A DNA stretch of 64,000 bases, from positions 186,001 to 250,000 of the forward strand of contig CAYYPW010000004.1 in NCBI GenBank assembly GCA_964473645.1. Direction: 5' to 3'. Made by a program: the position numbers and the translations under genes. The stretch comes from HdN1 sp964473645 (GTDB lineage: Bacteria > Pseudomonadota > Gammaproteobacteria > Pseudomonadales > Ketobacteraceae). The notes under the pieces were generated by a model. It was given only the letters and a program-made list of their open reading frames with translations, searched no databases and was not told the DNA's origin. Numbering within the stretch: position 1 is the first letter of the stretch; each line of letters opens with the position of its first letter. Shown piece after piece: positions 26,031 to 34,990 of this stretch.

Positions 26031-27497
26031 ATGGAATGCTACTACTCGCCACTCACTAGCCCACTTACCACGCGAATCTCCACACAAATCGCCACACCAA
26101 AGATAGCCGTTGCACTTGACGAGATACTACCGGGCACTGATACACCACACACAGTTCGTGAACGCGCGGCCTATCAGTTTTATATCGATGTACTGTCGTC
26201 GCAACCGTCGGACGCAATGCTTGCCCAATATCGAGCGCTTGCGCTGCGCGGGGGCCTGGACGCTAACCACTTTGCCGGCATGAATACCTACTTGGAATCA
26301 TTCAAACATTTGGCGATGGCTGCCCACGACGCTAACGCTCGTTTCGCCGCATATGCGGCAGTGAACAGCCAGGCGATGCTGCTGGCACAAATTCTATTTG
26401 TGGACAATCTGATCAAGGAAAACTTTCTTTCGCTGTTGGCACAACCCACCACCGATGACGTATTAACGGCATTGTGCAACCGTATCCACCTCATTTCTGA
26501 CGGCAATGGTGCTGCTCTCTCAACGCAAACGACAGAATTCTACGCAACATTGTTTGTACTGCAGACCGCTTTCGATAAATTGTATGTTCCTGACACTGAT
26601 ATTGTCCGTTATGACACGACGAGCGGCAGGTATTCGGTCACAGAACATTACAGGCGCTTCACGGATTATTTAGGGCTCAGTGGCTGCAAACTGCTGAAAG
26701 CCGGGCCGGAAGAAATCACCCTCTGCTGCAATATCACTACTGGCTGGAGCGAAGGTATCGATTTAAACACCTGGAACGCACTCAACGCCTCCTACTATTC
26801 CGGCTTGTCTGCCACCACCGGCAAGGAGAACCTGTTTACGCGTAATTATGATCGTCTGCTGGAGCGCATGATTCCCCAGTTTGTGGTGGCCAAAATTCGT
26901 CTGGCCGATACGATATTGGGCTTGAAGCAGCCAAAACGCCCTTTGAAAATACTTGAAATCGGTGCCGGTTCAGGCGCGTTAGCCATTGATCTGATCATGG
27001 CGGCCAAGCGCCGTGACGAGCAGCTTGAACAGATCCACTATGTTGGCGTCGAACCCAGCGAGCATATGCGGAACAACTTTAAGCACAATTGTCAGCACAA
27101 AATTGGCGATACAGAGTTTCCCGAAAATTGGCAGCTGATAGAGGGCAGTATAGAATCGGTGACAGCAGAGCCAAGCCGTTATCTGGATGAGAATGAAGAT
27201 ACCCTCATCGTATTCAGCTTTAGCTTGCATCATTGCTTCGCTGATAGTGTCAAAGCCTTTTTCGCCAATGCTGATATCAAACAGCGGGTGGGGCATGTGT
27301 TGGTGCTCGATGCCAAAAAAGGTCATGGTTGGACCAAACCCTATTACATGTGGGCAGATTGTGAAAGCCCGGAAAATTTTGACAACATTCAGGAACATGG
27401 CCTCTGGATGCCCCAGGCACAATGGGAAGAACCAGGCAGTGATCAACGTGCTTTTGACGTGGATTATGGTTGGTGTTATTTACAGATGATGCAGTAG
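26031..27497 (+). CDS. SAM-dependent methyltransferase with an unknown N-terminal domain
   Basis: A 488-residue protein. The C-terminal half is a class I methyltransferase: motif I ILEIGAGSGALAIDL (about residues 307-321), the acidic end of strand 2 in VGVEPSEH, and a post-motif region LIVFSFSLHHCFADSVK that is common in small-molecule methyltransferases. The N-terminal 280 residues are mostly helical and unfamiliar to me. AAGGA precedes the ATG. It opens the accessory island, is followed by a secreted cupin on the same strand, and converges on the lipid-type operon. The substrate is unknown; a link to the operon product is possible but not shown. Confidence 0.75.
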   Translation: MECYYSPLTSPLTTRISTQIATPKIAVALDEILPGTDTPHTVRERAAYQFYIDVLSSQPSDAMLAQYRALALRGGLDANHFAGMNTYLESFKHLAMAAHDANARFAAYAAVNSQAMLLAQILFVDNLIKENFLSLLAQPTTDDVLTALCNRIHLISDGNGAALSTQTTEFYATLFVLQTAFDKLYVPDTDIVRYDTTSGRYSVTEHYRRFTDYLGLSGCKLLKAGPEEITLCCNITTGWSEGIDLNTWNALNASYYSGLSATTGKENLFTRNYDRLLERMIPQFVVAKIRLADTILGLKQPKRPLKILEIGAGSGALAIDLIMAAKRRDEQLEQIHYVGVEPSEHMRNNFKHNCQHKIGDTEFPENWQLIEGSIESVTAEPSRYLDENEDTLIVFSFSLHHCFADSVKAFFANADIKQRVGHVLVLDAKKGHGWTKPYYMWADCESPENFDNIQEHGLWMPQAQWEEPGSDQRAFDVDYGWCYLQMMQ

Positions 27498-27530
27498 CCA
27501 GTGATGAAGAAGTTAGTGATGGAGAAAAAT

Positions 27531-27965
27531 ATGCATATTCAAACCGCCGTGTTGGCTGCTGTTTTTTGTGCTGTGCCCGTGTTTGCCGATAGCCCTAAAC
27601 CGGTACCTATTACGCCGGAACAATTTCAATGGATCAGCCCGCCGCAAATTCCGGGGGCGCAAATAAGCTGGGTGGTCGGTGCTGAAAAGGCACCGGTACC
27701 TTATGTGTTTCGTGTGCAACTGGCGAAGGGAACAAAGGTGCAACCCCATACACACCCGGACGAAAGAATAACGGCAGTACTGTCTGGCACACTTTATGTG
27801 GGTTTTGGAGATAGTTTTAGCGAGGCCGATTTGGTGGCGGTGCCTGCCGGTGCTGTGTATATCGCGCCGGCGAATATGCCCCACTTTATTTGGGCAAAGG
27901 ATGGGATGGTGAGTTATCAGGAGAATGGAACGGGGCCGACGGGGACGTTGCCGATCAAAAGGTAA
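27531..27965 (+). CDS. Secreted single-domain cupin
   Basis: A 144-residue protein with a signal peptide (MHIQTAVLAAVFCAVPVFAD). The cupin domain has the metal-binding pattern around KGTKVQPHTHPDERITAVLS (H-x-H and a following Glu) and a second motif near PANMPHFIWA. GGAG lies 7 bases before the ATG at 27531; an in-frame ATG at 27501 would hide the signal peptide behind ten extra residues. Cupins of this size range from isomerases to dioxygenases, so the activity cannot be named. It lies 33 bases after the methyltransferase and is probably co-transcribed with it. Confidence 0.8.
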   Translation: MHIQTAVLAAVFCAVPVFADSPKPVPITPEQFQWISPPQIPGAQISWVVGAEKAPVPYVFRVQLAKGTKVQPHTHPDERITAVLSGTLYVGFGDSFSEADLVAVPAGAVYIAPANMPHFIWAKDGMVSYQENGTGPTGTLPIKR

Positions 27966-28020
27966 ATCAATTCAAGCATTAACACCCATTCAATCAAGCA
28001 ACGATCAGCGCAGAATATTG

Positions 28021-28044
28021 TTCGCTGCTCAAACGAGCAGCGAA
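28021..28044. terminator. Perfect hairpin across the stop codon at the convergent end of two operons
   Basis: TTCGCTGCTC and GAGCAGCGAA form a perfect 10-bp stem with a 4-base loop that spans the stop codon of the glycosyltransferase. It lies between the converging cupin and glycosyltransferase genes and could end transcription from both sides. No strong T tract follows on either strand, so efficiency is uncertain. Confidence 0.45.
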
Positions 28045-29270
28045 TCCAATGCTGAAAGGATCACATCCGCAGTATTTACACCCTCAAAACGACTACGTAC
28101 CTGCTGGCAGCGAGAGGTAATCATGGAATGGTTTTGCAGCTCATATAATGCGTCAGAAATTGCAGCGGCGTGGCAATCCCGGGGCTCCAGTTCACGAGCA
28201 ACACCCAATGCTTGCACGCGTGCACTGTTGTCATGTTGATCGTGCGACATAGGCATCACCAACTGGGGGATTCCCGCCCGCAACGCCTGAGATAAGGTGC
28301 CAATGCCACCGTGGTGAACAATCGCTCCCATGCGCGAAAGCAGGCTTGAAAAGGGAACATAGCGCTCAACACGAAACCAGGAAGGCAGATTTTCCGCCAA
28401 TGTTGGATCAGACGATAACAGAATTCCCGGCTTACCCAAATTATCACACGCAGCCATTGCTGCTTGAAACAAACTCGCACTCTCTTGCTTGCCGCTGCCA
28501 CCGGTAAACAATATTGGAGCGCCAACTTCATCAATCCAGCGCAGCAGATCGCCGTTCACTTCTGGCGCTTCGCCACCATCAAACAAGGGGAATTGGCTCA
28601 ATTTCAAACCCGGCACCCAGTCGGCTTGGGGGGCAGCAAACCACTCAGGAAACAGCGCGAGAGTGGCGTTTTCTTTATGTATCCACTCATGCAACAAGCG
28701 TGACACCGATGAAAGGCCATGGGTTTTGCGAAACGCATTGAGGGGCGGCAATACCACGCGATCGTAGTACAAGGTGTCGATCATGTACCACGTACTGTCT
28801 TTGGCAATGTTGGGCATCCACGCGGGCATCCACAATCCAGGGAATCGCGGTGGCTGCTGGTTAGAACGAAATATGGCCGGCGCCAAATGCGTTGCGATAT
28901 AACGACAGCCCTTCTTTTCAGCTGCACAACGTGCACCGAAGGATATGGTCGAACCAATCACTGTCGTATCGGCGCTGGCATGCTGCATAACGTATTGAAA
29001 TGCAGCGTCCATGGCAGGCATACCAAAGCCTTGCACGGCGGCGACAAATCCTTCGTTGGGTTTCCACAACCGTGGATCAGCCAGTGTCTTGTCGTAATCG
29101 GCTTGACTCAAAACAGCGACAGCCTCGACGCCGTTACGCTGCGCCACCGCAACAAACGGTTCGCAGGTCAACAATACCGCACGATCCCCTCGCGCGTTCA
29201 ATGCTTTTGCCATTGCGACAAAAGGCAGTACATCGCCAGCGGTTCCCAGCGCAGAAAGTATGAAATCCAT
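28029..29270 (-). CDS. RhlB-like glycosyltransferase (GT1 / MGT type)
   Basis: A 413-residue GT-B glycosyltransferase. It begins DFILSALGTAGDVLPFVAMA, and has ADPRLWKPNEGF, ALFPEWFAAPQADW, the acceptor-donor hinge LFTGGSGKQ and the donor-binding VHHGGIGTLSQALRAGIPQL (about residues 315-335). The order and spacing match RhlB, the rhamnosyltransferase that adds dTDP-rhamnose to hydroxyalkanoyl lipids, and related lipid or sterol glycosyltransferases. RhlA and RhlC are absent here, so the acceptor should be different. It is the last gene of the eight-gene operon and lies 34 bases after the di-iron protein. Inferred role: to glycosylate the operon's lipid product. Sugar and acceptor are unknown. 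Confidence 0.85.
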   Translation of the reverse strand: MDFILSALGTAGDVLPFVAMAKALNARGDRAVLLTCEPFVAVAQRNGVEAVAVLSQADYDKTLADPRLWKPNEGFVAAVQGFGMPAMDAAFQYVMQHASADTTVIGSTISFGARCAAEKKGCRYIATHLAPAIFRSNQQPPRFPGLWMPAWMPNIAKDSTWYMIDTLYYDRVVLPPLNAFRKTHGLSSVSRLLHEWIHKENATLALFPEWFAAPQADWVPGLKLSQFPLFDGGEAPEVNGDLLRWIDEVGAPILFTGGSGKQESASLFQAAMAACDNLGKPGILLSSDPTLAENLPSWFRVERYVPFSSLLSRMGAIVHHGGIGTLSQALRAGIPQLVMPMSHDQHDNSARVQALGVARELEPRDCHAAAISDALYELQNHSMITSRCQQVRSRFEGVNTADVILSALDSLLV

Positions 29271-29304
29271 GATCCCTGATCCGTTAATGATGAGCCCTTA
29301 GTGG

Positions 29305-30141
29305 TTAGCCGTTAGCCCGCGCAGTGTTATAGGTTTGGTAGCCGTTACCGAATTTTTCAATCAAATAGCGGTTGTCGTGTTCCCATGGGTGAAAATCACG
29401 GCGGTAAAACGCGAGATAGTGCGGTAACAGGCGGCGAAAAACGCCGGGATTGCCCCATAAATAGTTCAGTCCGGATTTCCACATTTCTCCATTGGTCAGA
29501 TGACCATCCTGACGCAGCAATTTCAGCAGCAATATGAAAATATCGAGCGAGAAGAAAATGGTGGTTTCCGTCATGCAATAAACACGGTGCAAATAGGTAC
29601 CCCCATTTTGCACATAAACATCATAGGCAACGCCTTTGTGTTCGATCTCTTCACTGAAGTGCCAACGCCAGATTTTCTTGTCTTCTTCACTGGCACCAGC
29701 GAGAAAATCGGGATCACCGAGCAAACCATGCGCAAGCAACGCGGTGAGATGCTCAACGCAGACGGTAAAACACAACTGACTGCGTTTGGAGCGCCAACGT
29801 CTCACCAGATCAATCTTGAACTGCATGTGCGATACCAGCGCCTCAAGATCATAGCCGCGCTTGGCCAACACCTGATTCAGCGCCATATGTTCTTTGGTGT
29901 GATGGGCCTCTTGCGCAATGAAAGTGCGCACATCCTGCTGCAACTGGGGATCAGTGATTTTGTCTTCGTAGGGACGGACAGAATCAATGAAAAAGCGTTC
30001 CCCCACCGGAAATACCGCCGACAATGCATTCATCAGATGCGTCTTGAACGGATGATCGTCCAGCCAATACTTGCGCTCGGTAAGATCTGGTTTCTCACCC
30101 AATTTGCGACCAATCAGCGGAACAGACAATGAACGGGTCAT
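29305..30141 (-). CDS. Ferritin-like di-iron protein of the metal-dependent hydrolase family (PF10118 type)
   Basis: A 278-residue helical protein. Di-iron-type ligands appear in FIAQEAHHTKEHMAL, CVEHLTALLAHG and HFSEEIEHKGVAYDVY, the spaced E-x-x-H pattern of PF10118 proteins. These are annotated as predicted metal-dependent hydrolases but look structurally like ferritin-type oxygenases. A hydrophobic stretch near TTIFFSLDIFILLLKLL suggests membrane contact. AAGGAG lies 7 bases before the ATG, one of the best binding sites in the operon. It sits between a desaturase and the glycosyltransferase. I infer an oxidative or hydroxylating step on an acyl chain; hydrolase activity is the textbook label but is not demonstrated. 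Confidence 0.75.
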   Translation of the reverse strand: MTRSLSVPLIGRKLGEKPDLTERKYWLDDHPFKTHLMNALSAVFPVGERFFIDSVRPYEDKITDPQLQQDVRTFIAQEAHHTKEHMALNQVLAKRGYDLEALVSHMQFKIDLVRRWRSKRSQLCFTVCVEHLTALLAHGLLGDPDFLAGASEEDKKIWRWHFSEEIEHKGVAYDVYVQNGGTYLHRVYCMTETTIFFSLDIFILLLKLLRQDGHLTNGEMWKSGLNYLWGNPGVFRRLLPHYLAFYRRDFHPWEHDNRYLIEKFGNGYQTYNTARANG

Positions 30142-30171
30142 AACGGTACTCCTTGGTGCTCGAAACGCAGA

Positions 30172-31158
30172 TTAGCGGCTCGGGGCACTATCGATAAACA
30201 AGACAAATGGATCAGCTTCGCGAATGGATTTCATGTGGCCAAGAAAATCCACTTCAATGTAATTTTCCAACGGGTTGGCATCCATTAAGCGCTTGAGTGC
30301 TGGCGCACGATGCCAGGGAACCGTCGGGAACAAGTGATGCTCGGTATGCAGATTGAAGTGATAGCAGGTAATCAGCGAAAACCATGTGGGCAAACGTGCG
30401 GTCCGGCAATACTCTGCTTGTTCGTAAAGCGGAATCGCTTTGGGATGCGAGCTGGAAATGTGCTTATACAAGCCAGCGTGATGGGTGAGGTTGATGCACT
30501 CAAACCATACGTAAAACAGCACCAGCGCCGGCCCCACAGTGGAAAGCACCGTTTCCCAGCCAAACACGACGAAGGCCAGCACCCAGGGGGCAAGCGTGAT
30601 GGCATTAGAGATCCAACCAATGCGCGCATTTTTACGATTCCCTGCTTTGGCCTGCACCAGTGGAAACATCCAAAACGCCTTGAATACACCGCCAATGGCC
30701 GCCAGCGGAAGGCGCAGCTTCCACAGCACGTTATAGATTTTGCGCATCGTGGGTGAATATTTTTTCACATCCAGGATGCCAACCGACGTTGGATCTTTGT
30801 CGACCACTCCCACCCAAATATGATGCTGGAAATGCACAATCCGCCAGTTATCCGCAGGAATCTGTGATATCACGCCGAAGATTCTTCCAAAGATTCGGTT
30901 CAAGTTTTTGGATTCAAATAAGGTACCGTGGCCGCATTCATGCACCAGTACAAACGCACGGAACATCGACACCGCCAACCACCCCTGCAGCAGCCAGTAA
31001 ACGATGCCAAACGGTTGAATGCTTGCCAACAACAGTAACGTCACCACGAGCTGCGTACATTCGATGCCCGCCACGAGCCAGCCGTGAGCATCCGAGCGCT
31101 GCATCCAGCCGTCTCGAATCAGGGTATCTCGTAAATTCATATAATCGGTGCGGTTCAC
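30172..31158 (-). CDS. Membrane fatty-acid desaturase/hydroxylase
   Basis: A 328-residue integral membrane enzyme with all three histidine boxes: HECGHG (about residue 70), HFQHH (about 108) and HTEHH (about 269). These eight histidines bind the di-iron centre. Membrane helices lie at about 30-70 and 165-220. The family inserts double bonds or hydroxyl groups in acyl chains or sphingoid bases; position and substrate cannot be read from sequence. The start is a GTG with GAGGT upstream; an ATG six codons later is an alternative. It lies 9 bases after the double-GNAT gene, so the two are translationally close. It is one of two different desaturases in the operon. Confidence 0.9.
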   Translation of the reverse strand: MNRTDYMNLRDTLIRDGWMQRSDAHGWLVAGIECTQLVVTLLLLASIQPFGIVYWLLQGWLAVSMFRAFVLVHECGHGTLFESKNLNRIFGRIFGVISQIPADNWRIVHFQHHIWVGVVDKDPTSVGILDVKKYSPTMRKIYNVLWKLRLPLAAIGGVFKAFWMFPLVQAKAGNRKNARIGWISNAITLAPWVLAFVVFGWETVLSTVGPALVLFYVWFECINLTHHAGLYKHISSSHPKAIPLYEQAEYCRTARLPTWFSLITCYHFNLHTEHHLFPTVPWHRAPALKRLMDANPLENYIEVDFLGHMKSIREADPFVLFIDSAPSR

Positions 31159-31167
31159 TTGACTACC

Positions 31168-32319
31168 TCAATGTAACGCCATTTCGAAGCCGGGCAACAA
31201 GGTGTGCAGGGATTCAGTTTCCCAACGGCTCTCTTTACCAGGAAAATAAAATAGATCCATGGCTATCTCGCGAGTACGGAAACCGCGAAACGCCTGCTCC
31301 AGCGCCAAGCCTTCCGGTATGAAGGCGCTGAAAAAATGTAAGGGTTCACCACGCAAACCCTGATAAACACCGCGTAGTAATGACTGGCACAACGCAGGAT
31401 CTTCGTCCTTGACTTCAAAATGGGTCAACGACTTGTAATGAAAGCATTCGCCCTCTTTAGGTAAGGGCAGAAAATTACGCAGAAACGCTTCAGCATTATA
31501 GAGTTTGCGTAGCGGCACCATGCGACCAGAATACCCCTTGACGCGCGAACGACGGGTATCTTGTTCATTGTCATAAGGGGCCGTACAGGCGACCACTTCA
31601 CCTTGCGCGTTACGAATAAAATAGAAATCGTCAATTTTCAGCCCAGGCCACTCGGCAAGACGACGCTCGATGGTGTCCTGCTGATACACAAACCCCATCA
31701 CCCGACGCTTGGATTGTTCGGACAGAAACGCTTGTAGGGCAGGAATATCTGCCAATGTTGCACGCTCGACTTTATGCTTCGGCTTGTCGCCTTTGCCCAC
31801 AAACTGCACCGATACCATGTTGTATGGGGTGAGCAATTTGCCTTTTGCGAGCAGCCGCGCCCCCTGAGCCCGCACGTTATCGCGCAACATGGCGCAAAAA
31901 ATCACTTCTACGCCTTCACGTTGCTCCAGATAGCGACTGAACACCCGTACCGCAAGCGGAAATACGCGCGCTTTACGCCAGGTTGGCAACACGCGCAGGT
32001 CGCAGGCATAACCAATACGTCTGACTTGGCCATCCAGCCAACCTTCACGCACAATGACACTGCAGCAGCCTACGATTTCAAGCCCTTCTGGGCCCTTCGA
32101 GGTATCTTCGAGCACCACGGTATAAGGGATGCCTTGGTGCATGCGATGCAGGGCAAAAAAGTCGGGATCGCGCTCTTCGCTCAGTTGCAATTCGGCATTC
32201 ATCTCAATCGAACGAAAGATTTCGCACAAGCGGGCGTTATCTGCCGGTGTCGCCAGTCGCAACTGCCAACCGTCGGTCTGATGAACTATGTCAGGATTCA
32301 TCGGGATCTGTGCATTCAT
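31168..32319 (-). CDS. Double GNAT-like acyltransferase
   Basis: A 383-residue protein with two GNAT-like halves. The first (about 15-170) has GWQLRLATPADNARLCEIFR and the acetyl-CoA-type stretch DLRVLPTWRKARVFPLAVRV. The second starts around KVERATLADIPALQAFLSEQ. I set the start at 32319, where ATGA overlaps the GH3 stop, which indicates translational coupling; the frame is open ten codons further. No signal peptide or membrane helix. GNAT proteins transfer acyl groups from acyl-CoA or acyl-ACP to amines. Here the coupling to GH3 suggests that both act on the same amine or acyl intermediate. The second half may be catalytically silent. Substrate unknown. Confidence 0.7.
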   Translation of the reverse strand: MNAQIPMNPDIVHQTDGWQLRLATPADNARLCEIFRSIEMNAELQLSEERDPDFFALHRMHQGIPYTVVLEDTSKGPEGLEIVGCCSVIVREGWLDGQVRRIGYACDLRVLPTWRKARVFPLAVRVFSRYLEQREGVEVIFCAMLRDNVRAQGARLLAKGKLLTPYNMVSVQFVGKGDKPKHKVERATLADIPALQAFLSEQSKRRVMGFVYQQDTIERRLAEWPGLKIDDFYFIRNAQGEVVACTAPYDNEQDTRRSRVKGYSGRMVPLRKLYNAEAFLRNFLPLPKEGECFHYKSLTHFEVKDEDPALCQSLLRGVYQGLRGEPLHFFSAFIPEGLALEQAFRGFRTREIAMDLFYFPGKESRWETESLHTLLPGFEMALH

Positions 32320-33938
32320 GTGGGGCATACCTGAAAAATTTCGTGCCAAGGCTGACGACCATCGAGACTGGTGGGTTTGATGTCACCCAGGCGAGCGCCA
32401 CGGGCCATCAGTGCACTTTGAAACGTGTGCCAGCCACGTTGCACGCGTTGCCAGCGGAGGGCTTGCAACTGACCAAGATCGCGCGCATAACGGTAATGAT
32501 GAGCTTCACAAAGCCGTTGTTCGAGAGCTGTCGCCAGCGCTTCAATCTGAGCATCTGGCGTAGCAGATTCAATATAGAGGGTATATTGCGCAGGGGTACC
32601 GGCACGCGGTGCGAGCATAGCGAAATCTGCCACGACGCCCATTTGTTGGCGCAACTCATCCAAATGCTGGCCGACCAAAGTGGCATTAAGTTTCTCACCG
32701 CAAACATCGGTGACACTGTCGTATTTACCCATGAATTCGAGCAACGGCGTTGCACCCACATGGCCACGACAAAGCACGACATCTTTCAGGTGATAACGGT
32801 ATAGGCCGCCTGCTTGTGTGATCAGTGGCGAGTATTTTTCACCTGATTTCAATTCATGCACCAACAGCGGACGTTGTTCTGGCGCATCCAAACGCAGGAA
32901 TTCGAGAAAATGACTGTTGATGGCGGCCACACCACCATGCAGTGTCTGGCATTCATCTACACGCGTAGCATGTTGGATTAAAGGGAAGGTGACGACACCT
33001 TCGGTCGCCAACAAGCCTTTACCCTGTATCATTACGTTTGGAAAATGCAATTTCAGGGTAGCGACGAATTGCGCAGAAGCGCCATCGTTCCAGCACGATA
33101 GCATTTGCAACGCCGGCCAGATTACTTCTGCCTGGGTAACAGCACCTTCGGTGGCTGCGAGCAGGCGACTGCGCGCACTCCCCTCGCCTAACGAACGCGC
33201 CAGATCCTGACGTTGCTCTCGCATGAAATTCAAAAGACTAATGATAAAGGTGGGGCTCCACACCGAGATCAATCCCAAGTTTTCACAACGGATGAGCTGC
33301 AGGGCGGTCTGGAATTTCCATTCCTGCATGTCACGAATTTGTTTAACGCTGCCATCCACTGCAAGACATTTATTGAGCGCCCAGCGCATCAAGGGATTGA
33401 AGTATTCGGTGTCGTCTTCAAAGCCAATCGGTACGCCACCTTCCGTGGTTTTTTCGCCTTGAAATGAGGGGGAAATGGACCAATACGAACGGGTTCGCAG
33501 CAAACCGGGATGATGCTGATACAAGTCCCACTGCCAGGCGCACGTTGCCGCCGAAAACTGGTTCAGCAACCCCTGCGTGTAGGGAATCAGTTTGTTGGCG
33601 CGGGTAGATCCGCTGGTACGCTCAAGCATTCGCACTGGCTCGGTCGTCAGCACCTGCTGCTCGCCTTTAGCAATGCGCTCAACCCAAGGCGCCAGCATGT
33701 CGTAGTCCACGATGGGAATCTGATCCTGAAAGCTGCGCACATCGCGCACTTTATCAAAACCAAATTCCTTGCCATACGCAGACCCGGCGTTATCAGAAAG
33801 CATCTTGGCCAGCATGGTAGCCTGCACCTGCTCCGGCTGCGCCAATGCTGTTTTCAGGCGACGAAAGGACGGCAACAGCGTCGCCGCATAGGCTGCCTGT
33901 ATACCCGTGAGCAATCCGATCTCCGCCAGTGCATTCAT
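32316..33938 (-). CDS. GH3-family acyl-adenylating / acyl-amide synthetase
   Basis: A 540-residue protein of the GH3 (auxin-responsive promoter) family, an ANL-type enzyme that adenylates a carboxylic acid and joins it to an amine or amino acid. Visible motifs are the ATP-binding ERTSGSTRANKLIPYT (about residue 104), LLATEGVVTFPL, and the hinge-region YRYHLKDVVLCRG (about 379), followed by a C-terminal lid with KLNATLVGQHLDELR. GH3 enzymes are best known from plants and are uncommon in bacteria. In this operon it is the only acyl-activating enzyme and lies between a desaturase and a double GNAT, so it should activate the fatty acid. Which acid and which amine are unknown. Confidence 0.85.
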   Translation of the reverse strand: MNALAEIGLLTGIQAAYAATLLPSFRRLKTALAQPEQVQATMLAKMLSDNAGSAYGKEFGFDKVRDVRSFQDQIPIVDYDMLAPWVERIAKGEQQVLTTEPVRMLERTSGSTRANKLIPYTQGLLNQFSAATCAWQWDLYQHHPGLLRTRSYWSISPSFQGEKTTEGGVPIGFEDDTEYFNPLMRWALNKCLAVDGSVKQIRDMQEWKFQTALQLIRCENLGLISVWSPTFIISLLNFMREQRQDLARSLGEGSARSRLLAATEGAVTQAEVIWPALQMLSCWNDGASAQFVATLKLHFPNVMIQGKGLLATEGVVTFPLIQHATRVDECQTLHGGVAAINSHFLEFLRLDAPEQRPLLVHELKSGEKYSPLITQAGGLYRYHLKDVVLCRGHVGATPLLEFMGKYDSVTDVCGEKLNATLVGQHLDELRQQMGVVADFAMLAPRAGTPAQYTLYIESATPDAQIEALATALEQRLCEAHHYRYARDLGQLQALRWQRVQRGWHTFQSALMARGARLGDIKPTSLDGRQPWHEIFQVCPT

Positions 33939-33952
33939 CTTTTGCCGTGCCT

Positions 33953-34987
33953 CTATTTACCGGCCACGAACAGCCCTTGCGAGGGCGGGTAAAGATCAGG
34001 ATAACGCTCACGGTACCAGTTACGCAGCGCCGGCAGATTTTCCAGCGCAACCGAAGGATGAATATGGTGCACAATGTGGAAACCAATATTGCGTGGCGCG
34101 AAGAACAACCGACCCAGCGGATCGAGATTATGATCCACCGTCGTTTTGATGATCGTTTCAATATTACGATCGCGTGCGACCACATAGTTGTGCTCTGCCA
34201 ACACACGATGTGCATTGAGCAGCCCGGCAACCGTCACGGGAATAAAGAAGTAGAACAACACCAGATCAAAGTTGTACCAGGCAAAAATGAACAAAAGGGT
34301 ATGGCAAATGACTTGTCCAACTTCGGCTTTGGCACACTCGATGACTTCATGGGTATTCGTCATGTCATCTTTGCTGCGATCCTGAAGAAATACATGGGCA
34401 TAAGTATTTCGCAAGGCCGGTACAAAAATGGCGACGACGCCAATGTAACCACGCAAGCTCCAGAAAGGCACAAGAATGACACCGCGAATGGTCATCAAAA
34501 AATAGAGGAAGGGATTATGCATGACCCCTTCCTTGTAGTACGGGTCGGTCGCCATACCACTGTCACGATGATGACGCAAATGGTGAAAACGCATGGCATT
34601 GAGTGTCGACGCGATCGGGTAGCCAGTGAGGGCTTCTACCACGCGTACTTTGAATGTTTTTCCACGCAATGGCATATGGGTCAGGTCATGCAATAACACG
34701 CCCAGACCATGTAAACGTCCGGCAATCAACAGCACCCATATTGGATAAAGCCATGCAGGGGAAAGTGTCATGCCGATCCAGCACAGCACGATCCACCCCC
34801 AGTCTTCCAGCGCATAGCGCAGTACACGGTCGATACTGGCCGAGCCGGTGAGTTCTTTGGGTGCGTCTGCACGCTGAATGCGCGCCGCGTTCATATCTGC
34901 GGCGGACAACGCATATTCGAGATTATCGACCAGATGTTCTGCCTGGTGATCAGTACCAAATTGGTGCGAGGCGGCTACTTCGGTCAT
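33953..34987 (-). CDS. Second membrane fatty-acid desaturase
   Basis: A 344-residue integral membrane enzyme with histidine boxes HDLTH (about residue 97), HHLRHH (about 132) and HIVHH (about 302), and helices near DWGWIVLCWIGMTLSPAWLY and HTLLFIFAWYNFDLVLFYFF. It is clearly different from the desaturase at 30172 and may act at another position or as a hydroxylase. It starts 3 bases after the Rieske stop, which implies translational coupling, and ends 14 bases before the GH3 start. Electron donor genes (ferredoxin, ferredoxin reductase or cytochrome b5) are not present in the cluster, so it must borrow one. Confidence 0.9.
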   Translation of the reverse strand: MTEVAASHQFGTDHQAEHLVDNLEYALSAADMNAARIQRADAPKELTGSASIDRVLRYALEDWGWIVLCWIGMTLSPAWLYPIWVLLIAGRLHGLGVLLHDLTHMPLRGKTFKVRVVEALTGYPIASTLNAMRFHHLRHHRDSGMATDPYYKEGVMHNPFLYFLMTIRGVILVPFWSLRGYIGVVAIFVPALRNTYAHVFLQDRSKDDMTNTHEVIECAKAEVGQVICHTLLFIFAWYNFDLVLFYFFIPVTVAGLLNAHRVLAEHNYVVARDRNIETIIKTTVDHNLDPLGRLFFAPRNIGFHIVHHIHPSVALENLPALRNWYRERYPDLYPPSQGLFVAGK

Positions 34988-34990
34988 AGT

